Shown: positions 6,980 through 14,822 of the stretch, piece after piece | Layout: the number at the start of each line of letters is the position of its first letter | Position numbering within the stretch: the stretch's first letter is position 1 | Source of the DNA: an uncultured Oscillospiraceae bacterium | GTDB taxonomy: Bacteria; Bacillota; Clostridia; Oscillospirales; Ruminococcaceae | Direction: 5' to 3' | DNA length: 30,366 nucleotides | NCBI GenBank assembly: GCA_934462925.1 | Contig: CAKSIT010000022.1 | Span: 1 to 30,366 of the forward strand | Program-made: the position numbers and the translations under genes | The notes under the pieces: generated by a model | The model's input: only the letters and a program-made list of their open reading frames with translations | Database searches by the model: none | Told to the model about the DNA's origin: nothing

Positions 6980-7006
6980 TTGAGTGTGGCGATTATTCCC
7001 ACTCAA
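6980..7006. other. Candidate attachment site (att core) at guaA 3' end
   Basis: TTGAGTG (6980-6986) and CACTCAA (7000-7006) form an inverted repeat around a 13-bp centre that contains the guaA stop codon (6993-6995). The right arm belongs to the last codons of guaA and the left arm to the element, the arrangement expected of a tyrosine-recombinase core site used without disrupting the target gene. Confidence 0.55.
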
Positions 7007-8534
7007 TAGTAGCCGGAGGCTTAGAGGTAATATCATACACAATCCTGTTGATATTCTTAACCTCGTTTACAATGCGCACGGATACCTTTTCAAGCACATC
7101 GTATGGAATGCGCGAGAAATCCGCGGTCATGAAGTCGCTTGTGGAAACGCCGCGCAGCGCGAGCGTGTAGTCGTAGGTTCTGTCGTCGCCCATAACGCCA
7201 ACGGAGCGCATATTCGTGAGTACCGCGAAATACTGGTTTATGCTGCGGTCAAGGCCTGCGTTTGCTATCTCCTCACGGAATATAGCGTCCGCGTCCTGAA
7301 GCGTAGCTACCTTTTCGGGCGTGATGTCGCCTATTATCCTTATCGCAAGCCCGGGACCCGGGAACGGCTGACGCCATACCAGCTTCTCGTCAAGCCCGAG
7401 CGTTATGCCAAGCGCGCGCACCTCGTCCTTGAACAGCAGGCGCAGCGGCTCTATTATCTCCTTGAAGTCAACGTAGTCGGGAAGCCCGCCAACGTTGTGA
7501 TGGCTCTTTATAACAGCCGCGTCGCCAAGGCCGGACTCTATCACGTCGGGATATATCGTTCCCTGCACGAGATAGTCTACCCTGCCTATCTTCTTAGCTT
7601 CTTCCTCGAATACGCGGATAAACTCCTCGCCTATTATCTTGCGCTTGCGCTCAGGCTCGGTAACGCCCGCAAGCTTACCAAGGAAGCGCTCGCCCGCATT
7701 TACGCGCACGAAATTAACGCCGCTGTCCGCAAACGCCGCTTCTACCTCGTCGCCCTCGTTCTTGCGCATTAAGCCGTGGTCTACAAAAATACAGGTGAGC
7801 TGGCTGCCGATAGCCTTTGCAAGCAGCTTGCACGCCACGGAGCTGTCAACTCCGCCCGAAAGCGCCAGAAGCGCCTTGCCGTCGCCTACCTTTGCGCGAA
7901 TGTCGCGTATCGCGGTTTCCGCGTAGCTGTCCATCGTCCAATCGCCCGCGCACCCGCATATTTTGTAAAGGAAGTTGCCCAGCATATCAAAGCCGCGCAC
8001 CGTGTGGTTCACCTCGGGGTGAAACTGCACGCCGTAGAGCTTCCTGCTCTCGTCTGCCATTGCGCCGAACGGACACTTTACGCTGTGCCCTATTGACTTG
8101 AAGCCCTCGGGTACGCGCGTGATGTAGTCGTTGTGGCTCATCCACACAACGGTGTTCTGCTCGATACCGTCGAAAAGCGGAGACGTGGTGTCCACCTCGC
8201 ACTCCGTCCTGCCGTATTCCGCAAGGGAAGCGTCGTGCGCAGGGCCTATCTCGCCGTCAAGCGCGTATACCATGAACTGCGCGCCGTAGCATATGCCAAG
8301 TATCGGAATGCCAAGCTCGAATATCTCGCGCGGCATACGCGGCGATTCGTCAAGGTAAACGCTGTTAGGGCCGCCCGTGAAGATGATGCCCTTAGGCGCA
8401 AGCGCCTTTATCTCCTCAACGGGGGTCTTGTAGGACTTTACCTCGCAGTATATTTTGTGTTCGCGGACGCGGCGCGCTATCAGCTGGTTGTACTGACCGC
8501 CGAAATCCAGAACAAGAACAAGCTCGTGAGCCAT
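6993..8534 (-). CDS. guaA: GMP synthase (glutamine-hydrolysing)
   Basis: The enzyme of 513 residues converts XMP to GMP using ATP and glutamine, the last step of guanine nucleotide synthesis, in the cytosol. The N-terminal class I amidotransferase domain has nucleophile Cys82 in GICYGAQ and His172/Glu174 in [10 protein letters not shown]. The ATP-pyrophosphatase domain begins with the P-loop SGGVDSS at 226-232. The C-terminal dimerisation domain ends in the conserved PPATIEWE. Length and motifs are fully typical. ATG 8534 is preceded by AAGGAAGG. A strong promoter lies upstream at 8570-8598. The 3' end is the apparent insertion site of the neighbouring mobile element, which leaves the reading frame intact. 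I saw no clear terminator for this gene. Confidence 0.98.
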   Translation of the reverse strand: MAHELVLVLDFGGQYNQLIARRVREHKIYCEVKSYKTPVEEIKALAPKGIIFTGGPNSVYLDESPRMPREIFELGIPILGICYGAQFMVYALDGEIGPAHDASLAEYGRTECEVDTTSPLFDGIEQNTVVWMSHNDYITRVPEGFKSIGHSVKCPFGAMADESRKLYGVQFHPEVNHTVRGFDMLGNFLYKICGCAGDWTMDSYAETAIRDIRAKVGDGKALLALSGGVDSSVACKLLAKAIGSQLTCIFVDHGLMRKNEGDEVEAAFADSGVNFVRVNAGERFLGKLAGVTEPERKRKIIGEEFIRVFEEEAKKIGRVDYLVQGTIYPDVIESGLGDAAVIKSHHNVGGLPDYVDFKEIIEPLRLLFKDEVRALGITLGLDEKLVWRQPFPGPGLAIRIIGDITPEKVATLQDADAIFREEIANAGLDRSINQYFAVLTNMRSVGVMGDDRTYDYTLALRGVSTSDFMTADFSRIPYDVLEKVSVRIVNEVKNINRIVYDITSKPPATIEWE

Positions 8535-8569
8535 TTTGTTGTACCTTCCTTTTATAAAATACTTCTTTA

Positions 8570-8598
8570 ATTATATCACGCCGCGCTGCTTTTTTCAA
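8570..8598 (-). promoter_or_regulatory. guaA promoter
   Basis: Minus-strand TTGAAA (8593-8598), 17-bp spacer, TATAAT (8570-8575), about 36 nt upstream of the guaA start. It is an almost perfect housekeeping-sigma promoter. I did not recognise a purine riboswitch in the short leader. Confidence 0.8.
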
Positions 8599-8682
8599 TA
8601 GGCTTTTTCGCGAAATTTCGCCGCGCGGCGCTATGCTTTTAGTAATATTGACGGGCGCTTATCTCAAGTGAACCGCGCGATA

Positions 8683-9498
8683 TCACCAGTCGGTGTCCCA
8701 GTTGGTGTTGCCTGCGTCCCAGTTGCCGCCGCCCCAGTCCCAGTCGTCGTTGTCCCAGTCGTCGTTGTAGCTTGAGTTTGCGGAGTAGTAGTCGGTGTTG
8801 CTGAAGTCCGAATAGTCGCTGCCGCTGCTGTAGCTGCTGCCCTCCCAGTAGTCGGACGCGTTGCCGCTCAGCTCGCTGTCAACGCCGCCCGCAGGCCGCC
8901 AGCCGCCCGAAAGCGCGTCGTAAACGTACCAGTCCGAAGCGCTGTGGTAGTAGTGGCTGCCGTTGTAGTCGTAGTAGCCGTCCTTTGTTCCGCCCGTGGA
9001 GAGCATGACCGATATTACCACGGTAATAATGATTATTGCCGCGAAAATAATTATGCCTATCGCGCTCGCGGCCTTGTTCTGTGCAGACTGCTTCCGCGTG
9101 GAAACGCGCTGATACGTCCCCTCATCGGCTTTTTTTTCCCGTCGGATAGCGATTTCAGTCTTAAGCTTCTGATAAATCTCGTTTACCGCGTACGCCTCGT
9201 CCTTGCCGCTGTAGCGTACCGCGCGCGTGCCGTCGCCCTTGTTTTTGTAAACGACAAAGTTGCCGTCGCCGTCCTTGTATATGCCGAACGCTTTCGGCTC
9301 TTTGTAGTCCTCGCCGATAAAGAAGCGCATCTGCGCAAGCGGCAGATTCTTGCTCTTGCAGAACTCCTTAAGCTCCTCTATGGTCTTCGGCTCTGCCGAA
9401 GCGCTGCGCGCAAGGTGAGCGTTCACGCCGCCGCAGTAGGGGCAGGTTTCGTCCTTGTCGTCTATAAAGCTGCCGCAGTATTCGCATTTAATTCTCAT
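8683..9498 (-). CDS. Zinc-ribbon membrane protein with Asp/Trp-rich tail, function unknown
   Basis: A protein of 271 residues. The N-terminus is a zinc ribbon with Cys5, Cys8, Cys19 and Cys22 (CEYC...CPYC). A small domain follows (about 35-120, FGIYKDGDGNFVVYKNKGDG, with repeated aromatic residues), then a basic stretch and one transmembrane segment at about 145-166. The outer part holds a GYYDYNGSHYYHSASDWYVY module and ends in a low-complexity Ser/Asn/Asp/Trp/Gly tail finishing in NWDTDW. It is probably a single-pass protein with the zinc ribbon inside and the tail outside. ATG 9498 has GGAGG 6 nt upstream, and it has its own promoter. I do not recognise a named family; the tail resembles that of the neighbouring lipoprotein at 9842-11266. 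Confidence 0.8.
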   Translation of the reverse strand: MRIKCEYCGSFIDDKDETCPYCGGVNAHLARSASAEPKTIEELKEFCKSKNLPLAQMRFFIGEDYKEPKAFGIYKDGDGNFVVYKNKGDGTRAVRYSGKDEAYAVNEIYQKLKTEIAIRREKKADEGTYQRVSTRKQSAQNKAASAIGIIIFAAIIIITVVISVMLSTGGTKDGYYDYNGSHYYHSASDWYVYDALSGGWRPAGGVDSELSGNASDYWEGSSYSSGSDYSDFSNTDYYSANSSYNDDWDNDDWDWGGGNWDAGNTNWDTDW

Positions 9499-9539
9499 TG
9501 CCGTCCTCCAGAATGTCGCGCCGAATGCCTATACTTTAG

Positions 9540-9568
9540 ATTATACAGCATTTTCCGCCGCAAGTCAA
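9540..9568 (-). promoter_or_regulatory. Promoter of the zinc-ribbon gene
   Basis: Minus-strand TTGACT (9563-9568), 17-bp spacer, TATAAT (9540-9545), about 42 nt upstream of the start at 9498. Confidence 0.75.
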
Positions 9569-9594
9569 CCGCTTTTGCACGGGGCGCAAAAAAA

Positions 9595-9837
9595 GTTTCG
9601 GGGCTGCTTTTACAGCCCCGACAGACCGTCGAAAAAACCCCATACGGGGGTTTCCCGACGGGACATCCGCACTGCGCGCACGGTTGCGTAAGCGCAGCGT
9701 CGCGTACACACTTGTGCGGATAGAAGTGTTTTTTGCCTCGGGAAACCCGAGGCAAAAAAGTTATTTCAAAGCCCGCATACGCGGGCAAAATGGACTTTTT
9801 CAACAGGCTGTCGGGGCTGCTTTTACAGCCCCGAAGC
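9595..9837. mobile_element. MITE-like palindromic repeat element, about 243 bp
   Basis: The ends form imperfect terminal inverted repeats of roughly 39-44 nt (9595-9633 against 9799-9837). Each contains the identical hairpin CGGGGCTG-CTTTTA-CAGCCCCG at 9599-9620 and 9812-9833. The interior is a series of further hairpins: AAACCCC/GGGGTTT (9635-9653), ATCCGCAC/GTGCGGAT (9665-9721), a perfect 14-bp stem (9729-9759) and GCCCGC/GCGGGC (9771-9786). No convincing gene is present. This is the architecture of a non-autonomous repeat; whether it is repeated elsewhere in the genome cannot be seen here. Confidence 0.7.
9729..9759. terminator. Bidirectional terminator-type hairpin inside the repeat element
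   Basis: TTTTTTGCCTCGGG (9729-9742) pairs perfectly with CCCGAGGCAAAAAA (9746-9759) around AAA. Read leftward, it would end transcripts of the upstream transglutaminase-like gene before the zinc-ribbon gene's promoter. Confidence 0.65.
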
Positions 9838-9841
9838 ATAC

Positions 9842-11266
9842 TTAATCCCAAAAATCGTTGCCGAAGCCCCAGTCGAACAGGCTTTCCTCCGTTCCCCACC
9901 AGTCGGAGAAGTCGTCGTAGTCGTAGAAGTAGTCGTCGGGGTACTCGTCCTCGTCCTCCCAGTCGAAGATGTCCCAGTCAAGCGCGTCGAACCAATCGTC
10001 GTCATACCAGTTGTCGTCGTTGCCCTCGTCCGCGTAGTCCGCCGTTTCGGAAAGGTCGCCCCAGTCTATCTCGTTCCAGTTTATCTCGTCGGGGTCGGTA
10101 TCCTTCCAGTCTATGTCAGACCAGTCGGTCTTGCTTTCCGTCGCGTTATCGCCGTATTCCGATGCGACGTTGCCTATAATGCTCGCCCAGTCGGAGAAGT
10201 CGCTGCCGGGGCTGTTGCCGCCGAACCATGATTTGTAGCTGTACTTTGTGCCGTTTGCAGCGGGCAGCCCAAGGGACAGCTCCCTGCGGGTGTGGTTGCG
10301 GCTTATCTCGCTGTCGGTGATGTTGAAGTAGTCGTAGTAATAGGTGGTCGCGGGGTTGCCTATGGGGTCGTCCCACGTAACGTCCATGTTGTAGTACTCG
10401 CCGTCAAGCTTTATGAGATTCCACGCGTGAGCCTCGCCCGCGTAGCCCACAACAAACGCCGTGGGTATCTCAAGCTTCTGCATACAGTACTGGAACGCCC
10501 TTGCATAGCCCGCGCATACGGTCTTGCCGAGTACCAGCGCGCTGTAAGCGCTCTGATTGAGCGGCGAGCCTGAAACATAGTTGTTTATGTTGGTGAGGTA
10601 ATCATGCACATACTTCACCTTTTCAATGTCGGTGGAGAATGTGTTCGCCTTTGTAAGCACCTTTGAAACGGCGCTTTCAAACGCGCGCTGGTGGTCGCTC
10701 AGCCCGTTTGCGGTGCTGTTGAAGCTTACGGTAACGCTCGTTACCTCGCCGCTGCCGTTGTAGTAGTAGGTGAACGCCGATTCCGCCCAGAAAAGCTCGG
10801 GGTGGTCGTAGGAAATGCTGTAGATTATGCTTTCCAAATCCCCGTAATGCACAGGAACGCTCATAGTAACCGTGTCGCAGCCTTTGTATATGGCGGAATA
10901 AATCTGGTCGTACGCCTTTTTCTGCTGCGTGGACAGCATACTGCGGTAAAAGTAAAAGTCGTCGGAAAGCTTGCTACCGTTAATGCTCACTCCTCTTACC
11001 TGCCGAATGGGCGCGCGGCTCATCACTATCTTCCTGTCGGGGTCGGCGTCAGGTTCGCCCGTTACGGAAATCTCCTCCAAGCCCGTGCCGTATTGCAGGT
11101 CGGCAGACTCCGCGCCGTCCGCGTCTTCCGAAACATTCGCGCCGTCCTCATACGTAAAATCGGCGGCCTGCTCGGTGGTTGCAAGCCAGTCCTCCATATC
11201 GTCCGAGCAGCCGCAAAGCAGGCAGGAAACCGCCAGCAGCGCCGCTATCCCAAGATGTCTTCTCAT
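9842..11266 (-). CDS. Transglutaminase-like lipoprotein with acidic/aromatic tail
   Basis: A protein of 474 residues. The start MRRHLGIAALLAVSCLLCGC is a lipoprotein signal with Cys20 as lipidation site, so it is anchored on the outer face of the membrane. The transglutaminase-like core has the expected triad: Cys251 in TVCAGYARAF, His280 in GEAHAWN and Asp295 in YYNMDVTWDD. Such domains can be cysteine proteases, transamidases or isopeptide-forming enzymes; the substrate is unknown. From about residue 352 to the end the sequence becomes extremely rich in Asp, Trp and Tyr, with no Lys or Arg over the last 80 or so residues. It has its own promoter, and AAGGGAAG precedes ATG 11266. The stop lies 4 nt from the MITE-like element. 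Confidence 0.85.
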   Translation of the reverse strand: MRRHLGIAALLAVSCLLCGCSDDMEDWLATTEQAADFTYEDGANVSEDADGAESADLQYGTGLEEISVTGEPDADPDRKIVMSRAPIRQVRGVSINGSKLSDDFYFYRSMLSTQQKKAYDQIYSAIYKGCDTVTMSVPVHYGDLESIIYSISYDHPELFWAESAFTYYYNGSGEVTSVTVSFNSTANGLSDHQRAFESAVSKVLTKANTFSTDIEKVKYVHDYLTNINNYVSGSPLNQSAYSALVLGKTVCAGYARAFQYCMQKLEIPTAFVVGYAGEAHAWNLIKLDGEYYNMDVTWDDPIGNPATTYYYDYFNITDSEISRNHTRRELSLGLPAANGTKYSYKSWFGGNSPGSDFSDWASIIGNVASEYGDNATESKTDWSDIDWKDTDPDEINWNEIDWGDLSETADYADEGNDDNWYDDDWFDALDWDIFDWEDEDEYPDDYFYDYDDFSDWWGTEESLFDWGFGNDFWD

Positions 11267-11328
11267 AAATTACTTCCCTTTCATTGTCGTGGGGCGCGTT
11301 CACACTTAAAAACAGCGCCGTTTCATCT

Positions 11329-11357
11329 ATTATAATACACGTTTGAGAATTTGTCAA
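11329..11357 (-). promoter_or_regulatory. Promoter of the transglutaminase-like gene
   Basis: Minus-strand TTGACA (11352-11357), 17-bp spacer, TATAAT (11329-11334): a perfect consensus promoter about 62 nt upstream of ATG 11266. Confidence 0.85.
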
Positions 11358-11435
11358 GTATTCCCGCAAAATTGCGGCGTTTGGCAGCCAAATTGCCGCG
11401 CCGCTAAAAGCCCCCGCGCACGCCCGAGCGCCTGC

Positions 11436-12188
11436 TCACGCCTTATCGCGCGCCCTTTCCGCGCCTATTTCAAGCCACGCGGGGCGGAAGCCGCTGTTTA
11501 TCGCTATGTTCCACGAGTGGTAGTTTGAAACGCCCGTGCCGTAAAACGCAATGTCGCCCGCGTCCTCTATCCTGTTCTTAAGCAGCGTTACGAGATACGT
11601 CCCCACGCCCATTGAGCGGTACTGCGGCATAACGTCAACGCCTATCTGCTGCCAGCCCTTTGCGTCCTCGGAGCAGCCCGCCATGCCCATTATCTCCTCC
11701 CCGTCGTAAGCGCACACGGCGGCTGTGTCGGGGCGCTCGGGCGTGTACTGCGGGCATAGCGCGTTCGGGAAGCGGCTGTCGCCGTAAAACCGCCGCAGCT
11801 CCTCCCCCGTAAACCAGCGCACCGCGTAATCACGCTGCGGCTCTGCGCGCCTGCACGGCAGGAACATATGATAGGTTTCCGTCAGCCTGTAACCGTATTT
11901 TTCAAGCTCGCGCGAAAGCCCCGCAAGCTCGGGCAGCGTAAACAGCCTGTATCCCTCGCAGCGCTCCTTATACTGCGCAAGGAAGCCGTGCAGCCGCTCG
12001 TCCGCGGTAATCACGGCGTTCCTGCCCGTAGTCGCCATGTGGAAGAAGTATCGCTCGGGAGAATACGCCCGCCTGCCCGCATTGAGCGCGGATACCGTCA
12101 GCACGTTCTCCTTTTTGGTAAAGTCGCCCGCAGAGCAGTTAAGCTCCGCCGCAAGCAGCTTATAGAGCCTTTCAAGGCAGTTGTCCAT
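11436..12188 (-). CDS. GNAT-family N-acetyltransferase
   Basis: A cytosolic protein of 250 residues. The C-terminal half is a GNAT fold: a beta strand IMGMAGCSED, then motif A, IGVDVMPQYRSMGVGTYLV, in which the Q-Y-R-S-M-G-V-G run binds the acetyl-CoA pyrophosphate, and motif B-like YGTGVSNYHSWNIAINSGFRP. The N-terminal half (1-130) is less conserved and probably shapes the substrate site. The two-part layout is common among uncharacterised Firmicutes GNATs and the substrate cannot be predicted. It has its own promoter (12222-12250) and AAAGGGG before ATG 12188. The upstream transporter operon ends in a terminator, so this gene is likely monocistronic. Confidence 0.85.
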   Translation of the reverse strand: MDNCLERLYKLLAAELNCSAGDFTKKENVLTVSALNAGRRAYSPERYFFHMATTGRNAVITADERLHGFLAQYKERCEGYRLFTLPELAGLSRELEKYGYRLTETYHMFLPCRRAEPQRDYAVRWFTGEELRRFYGDSRFPNALCPQYTPERPDTAAVCAYDGEEIMGMAGCSEDAKGWQQIGVDVMPQYRSMGVGTYLVTLLKNRIEDAGDIAFYGTGVSNYHSWNIAINSGFRPAWLEIGAERARDKA

Positions 12189-12221
12189 AACGCCGCCCCT
12201 TTCCGCAAATTGTTTTATCGT

Positions 12222-12250
12222 ATTATAGCATATTCTGCATATTTTTTCAA
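12222..12250 (-). promoter_or_regulatory. Promoter of the GNAT gene
   Basis: Minus-strand TTGAAA (12245-12250), 17-bp spacer, TATAAT (12222-12227), about 34 nt upstream of ATG 12188. Confidence 0.8.
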
Positions 12251-12359
12251 GAGCCGTGCAGCATTCAGCATTCGCAGCGGCAAGAAAAGTGCGACTGCGT
12301 GTTCACATTTTTCCCCTGCATTAACTAAAGTCCAACGAGAAAGGTGCAGATGCAAGAAA

Positions 12360-12399
12360 CCCGCGCAGCGGCTAGGCTTTGTGCCTGTCGCTGCGCGGG
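12360..12399 (-). terminator. Terminator of the amino acid ABC operon
   Basis: CCCGCGCAGCG (12360-12370) pairs perfectly with CGCTGCGCGGG (12389-12399), with an inner AGGC/GCCT stem. On the minus strand it is followed by TTTCTT, 35 nt after the binding-protein stop codon. Confidence 0.85.
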
Positions 12400-12434
12400 T
12401 GACGCAGCAGATGTGCCTTTATCGTCGGGCGTGA

Positions 12435-13310
12435 TTACATTACGCCGCCTTCTACTACAAGGCTGTCCTTGTCTACGTTTTCGCCGTAAACGGCTGCAAG
12501 CGTAGCGTCGTAGTCGGCATGGAAGAACTGCTCGTCTGCAAGGCCCGTGATTTCGTCGTTGAGCCACTTGAGGAGCGTTTCGTTGCCCTTTGTTACAGCG
12601 GGCGCGATAGCGTCGGTGCTGCCCAGCGACTCAACGCCAACGGTAAAGCCGGGGTTGCTCATAGCCCACGCAAGCACCTCTGTGTTGTCCGTGGAGAACG
12701 CGTCGCCTCTGCCGTCCTGAAGCGCGGAGTACGCCTCGTTGTACTCGTCGTACTTCTGGAGCTTTACGTCGGGGTAATTCTCGGTGAAGTAGGTTTCAGC
12801 GGTAGTACCCTTTACTACGATAAGGGTCTTGCCGTTGAGCTGCTCAGCCTCGGTGACAACCGCGCTGTCGGGAGAAACCACGCCGAGCGCAACCTTCATG
12901 TAGGGCAGCGCGAAGTCTACCTTTTCCGCGCGCTCGTCAGTCACGGTGAAGTTTGCGAGGATAATGTCAACCTTTGCGGTCTGTAAGAACTCAACGCGGC
13001 TCGCCGCCTCAACGGGAACAAGCTCCAGCTCAACGCCGAGGTCCTGCGCTATGCGCTTTGCAAAGTATACGTCGTAGCCCTGATATTCGCCGTTGTTGTC
13101 AACATAGCCGAAAGGATTCTTGTCGGAGAATACGCCGATAGTTACCTTGCCGCTCGACTTAATCTCGTCAACGGTTCTGAAAGAGCCGCTGCCCGCAGCG
13201 CCAGAAGCGTCAGAAGCGCCCGAGCTTGTCTTTGCGCCCGAGCAAGCCGCAAGGCTGAGCGCCATTGCCGCCGCCGTGAATACCAGTGCGATTTTCTTAA
13301 AAAGTTTCAT
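12435..13310 (-). CDS. Amino acid ABC transporter substrate-binding lipoprotein (family 3)
   Basis: A protein of 291 residues that captures an amino acid outside the cell and delivers it to the two permeases encoded upstream. The lipobox LSLAAC places the lipidated cysteine at residue 23, followed by a Ser/Gly-rich linker. The family 3 solute-binding fold shows GVFSDKNPFGYVDNNGEYQG, then DIILANFTVTDERAEKVDFA, the latter a signature for polar amino acid binding proteins. The GVFSDKNPFGYVD pattern resembles cysteine-binding proteins such as Campylobacter CjaA, so cysteine or cystine is my best guess, but glutamate/aspartate-type ligands are possible. I chose ATG 13310 because GGAGG (13319-13323) lies 8 nt upstream; the ATG at 13325 overlaps that site. 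It is the last gene of the operon. Confidence 0.92.
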   Translation of the reverse strand: MKLFKKIALVFTAAAMALSLAACSGAKTSSGASDASGAAGSGSFRTVDEIKSSGKVTIGVFSDKNPFGYVDNNGEYQGYDVYFAKRIAQDLGVELELVPVEAASRVEFLQTAKVDIILANFTVTDERAEKVDFALPYMKVALGVVSPDSAVVTEAEQLNGKTLIVVKGTTAETYFTENYPDVKLQKYDEYNEAYSALQDGRGDAFSTDNTEVLAWAMSNPGFTVGVESLGSTDAIAPAVTKGNETLLKWLNDEITGLADEQFFHADYDATLAAVYGENVDKDSLVVEGGVM

Positions 13311-13339
13311 GATTGTGTCCTCCATTTGTCCTTTTTGTG

Positions 13340-13352
13340 CCGCTTTAAGCGG
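13340..13352. promoter_or_regulatory. Intergenic stem-loop between ATPase and binding-protein genes
   Basis: CCGCTT-T-AAGCGG is a short hairpin in the 67-nt gap before the binding-protein gene. On the coding strand it lacks a T-run, so it is more likely an RNA-processing or stabilising element than a terminator. Such stems often raise binding-protein yield relative to the permeases. Confidence 0.35.
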
Positions 13353-13377
13353 TTTTTTATATTGTCAGCCCGCCCGC

Positions 13378-14154
13378 TCAGCGCGAGTAGGTGAACGTCT
13401 GCAAGAATCTCTGCGCACGCTCGGTCTTCGGAGCGCTGAAGAACTCCGCGGGAGTTCCCTCCTCGACGATAACGCCGCCGTCAAGGAACACCACGCGGTC
13501 CGCCACCGCCTGCGCAAACGCCATTTCGTGCGTTACTATCATCATTGTAGTGCCGCCCGCGTTCTCAGACAGCCCTGCCGTTCCCTTTGCAAGGTCAAGC
13601 ACGACGTTAAGCACCTCGTGTACCATCTCGGGGTCGAGCGCTGCGGTTATCTCGTCAAGCAGCATTATGTCGGGGTTCATGATAAGGCTGCGGACTATCG
13701 CCACGCGCTGCTTCTGCCCGCCCGAAAGCTCTGCGGGGAAGGCGTTCGCCTTGTCGCCCAGCCCTACGCGGTTAAGCAGCACCATAGCCTTTTCAAGAGC
13801 TTCTTCCTTGCTCCTCCCCTGCACCTTAAGCGGCGCTAACAGTATGTTGTTTATCACCGTCATATGCGGGAAAAGGTCGTAGCTCTGGAACACCATGCCT
13901 ATCTTCTGCCGAACCTTGTAAAGGCTCTTTTTGCCGTGTTCCACAGGTTCGCCGTGCAGCCTTACAGAGCCGCCCTGTATCGGCTCAAGGCCGTTGATAC
14001 ATCGCAGCAGCGTACTCTTGCCGCAGCCCGACGGGCCTATAAGCACCACTACCTCGCCCTTGGAAACGCTAAGCGACAGGTCGTTTATGACGGTGTTGCC
14101 GCCGAAGCGCTTTGTCAGATGTTCTATGTCGATTATATGCTCGCTCACCGTCAT
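13378..14154 (-). CDS. Amino acid ABC transporter ATP-binding protein (GlnQ type)
   Basis: The ATPase of 258 residues powers polar amino acid uptake at the inner face of the membrane. Motifs in order: Walker [10 protein letters not shown] at 40-48, Q-loop Gln90 in [14 protein letters not shown], signature LSGGQ at 143-147, Walker B IMLLDE at 163-168 and H-loop His209 in IVTHEM. The D-loop reads [10 protein letters not shown] where most relatives have DEPTSALDPE, and a short loop [10 protein letters not shown] sits before the H-loop strand; neither change should abolish activity. Its ATG overlaps the stop of the preceding permease (ATGA), showing translational coupling. It is the third gene of a four-gene operon. 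Confidence 0.95.
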   Translation of the reverse strand: MTVSEHIIDIEHLTKRFGGNTVINDLSLSVSKGEVVVLIGPSGCGKSTLLRCINGLEPIQGGSVRLHGEPVEHGKKSLYKVRQKIGMVFQSYDLFPHMTVINNILLAPLKVQGRSKEEALEKAMVLLNRVGLGDKANAFPAELSGGQKQRVAIVRSLIMNPDIMLLDEITAALDPEMVHEVLNVVLDLAKGTAGLSENAGGTTMMIVTHEMAFAQAVADRVVFLDGGVIVEEGTPAEFFSAPKTERAQRFLQTFTYSR

Positions 14155-14822
14155 TCACCTCTCTTTTTTGTAAGCTTCCGCGACAGCAGCGACAGCGGGA
14201 AGCATATTATGAAATACATAAGGAATATCGCAGCGTATACCCAAAGCGCAGCGTTCGGGTACTCAAAGCGGTTTGCGTCTATTATCTGCTTGCCTACCTT
14301 AAGCACCTCGGTAACGCCTATGAGCGACACGAGCGCGGTTGTTTTTATCATTCGCGTTGAAAGGTTGATAAGGTGCGGCACAAGCCCCCTCACCGCCTGC
14401 GGGAAGATAACGTAGGTATAAAGCTGCACGCGGCTTAAGCCAAGCGACAGCCCCGACTCGAACTGGTGCGCGGGTATCGCCAAAAACGCCGAGCGCACAA
14501 GGTCGCCGACTTCTGAAGCGCCCCAAATAGTAAGCATTATAACAGCTGCCGTTTCGCCGCTGAAATTAAGCCCCGTAAGTTTTGTAACGCCAAAGAAGAT
14601 GATGAACAGCCACACAAGCTGCGGCATTATCCTCACTATCTCGATGTAAACGCGGCATATCGCCTTTACAACGCGGTTTTTAACAAGCATTACCGCGCCC
14701 ACCAGTATGCCTATCGCCACGGACAGCCCTATCGATATGAGCGAGAGCCTTAGCGTTACCCAAAGCCCCTGCAGCAAACGCAGCATATTGTTGCCCATGA
14801 AAAGCACTTCAATTCCCTGCAC
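14151..14822 (-). CDS. Amino acid ABC transporter permease (His/Glu/Gln family)
   Basis: A membrane permease of 223 residues with about five transmembrane segments. The cytoplasmic EAA loop, which docks with the ATPase, is seen as [20 protein letters not shown] followed by QAVRGLVP. A polar helix [17 protein letters not shown] precedes it, as in HisM/GlnP proteins. It overlaps the upstream permease by 14 nt and the downstream ATPase by 4 nt. It presumably pairs with the product of 14809-15462 as a heterodimeric channel. The start follows a ribosome binding site (AAAGGAGGC) located inside the upstream gene's end, giving MQGIEVLF as the likely N-terminus; the later Met at MGNNML is possible. 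Confidence 0.93.
   Translation of the reverse strand: MQGIEVLFMGNNMLRLLQGLWVTLRLSLISIGLSVAIGILVGAVMLVKNRVVKAICRVYIEIVRIMPQLVWLFIIFFGVTKLTGLNFSGETAAVIMLTIWGASEVGDLVRSAFLAIPAHQFESGLSLGLSRVQLYTYVIFPQAVRGLVPHLINLSTRMIKTTALVSLIGVTEVLKVGKQIIDANRFEYPNAALWVYAAIFLMYFIICFPLSLLSRKLTKKRGE

Larger units (their letters stand above)
1..6992 (+). mobile_element. Integrative mobilizable element inserted at the 3' end of guaA (left end outside window)
   Basis: The block contains, in one orientation, a tyrosine recombinase, a small MobC-like protein, a D5/P4-type primase-helicase and a MobV relaxase, but no type IV secretion genes. That is the composition of a mobilizable rather than self-conjugative element. 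Its right side meets the stop codon of guaA, a documented integration site for genomic islands. The internal MerR/CPBP pair is on the opposite strand and visibly richer in A+T, so it looks like later cargo. The right boundary is placed near 6992 by the guaA stop codon. The left boundary and the second attachment site are not in the window. Confidence 0.8.

Noticed and set aside
6993..8534. Long rightward frames antisense to guaA
   Set aside because: High-G+C shadow frames of a perfectly conserved gene.
8605..8635. Palindromes GCGAAATTTCGC and CGCCGCGCGGCG upstream of guaA as a terminator
   Set aside because: No T-run follows on the minus strand; they lie between a gene end and the guaA promoter, and their role is unclear.
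9495..9899. Open frame of 134 codons across the MITE-like element
   Set aside because: It overlaps the ends of two real genes and is built from hairpin repeats; the Cys-rich look comes from CAGCCCCG repeats rather than a zinc motif.
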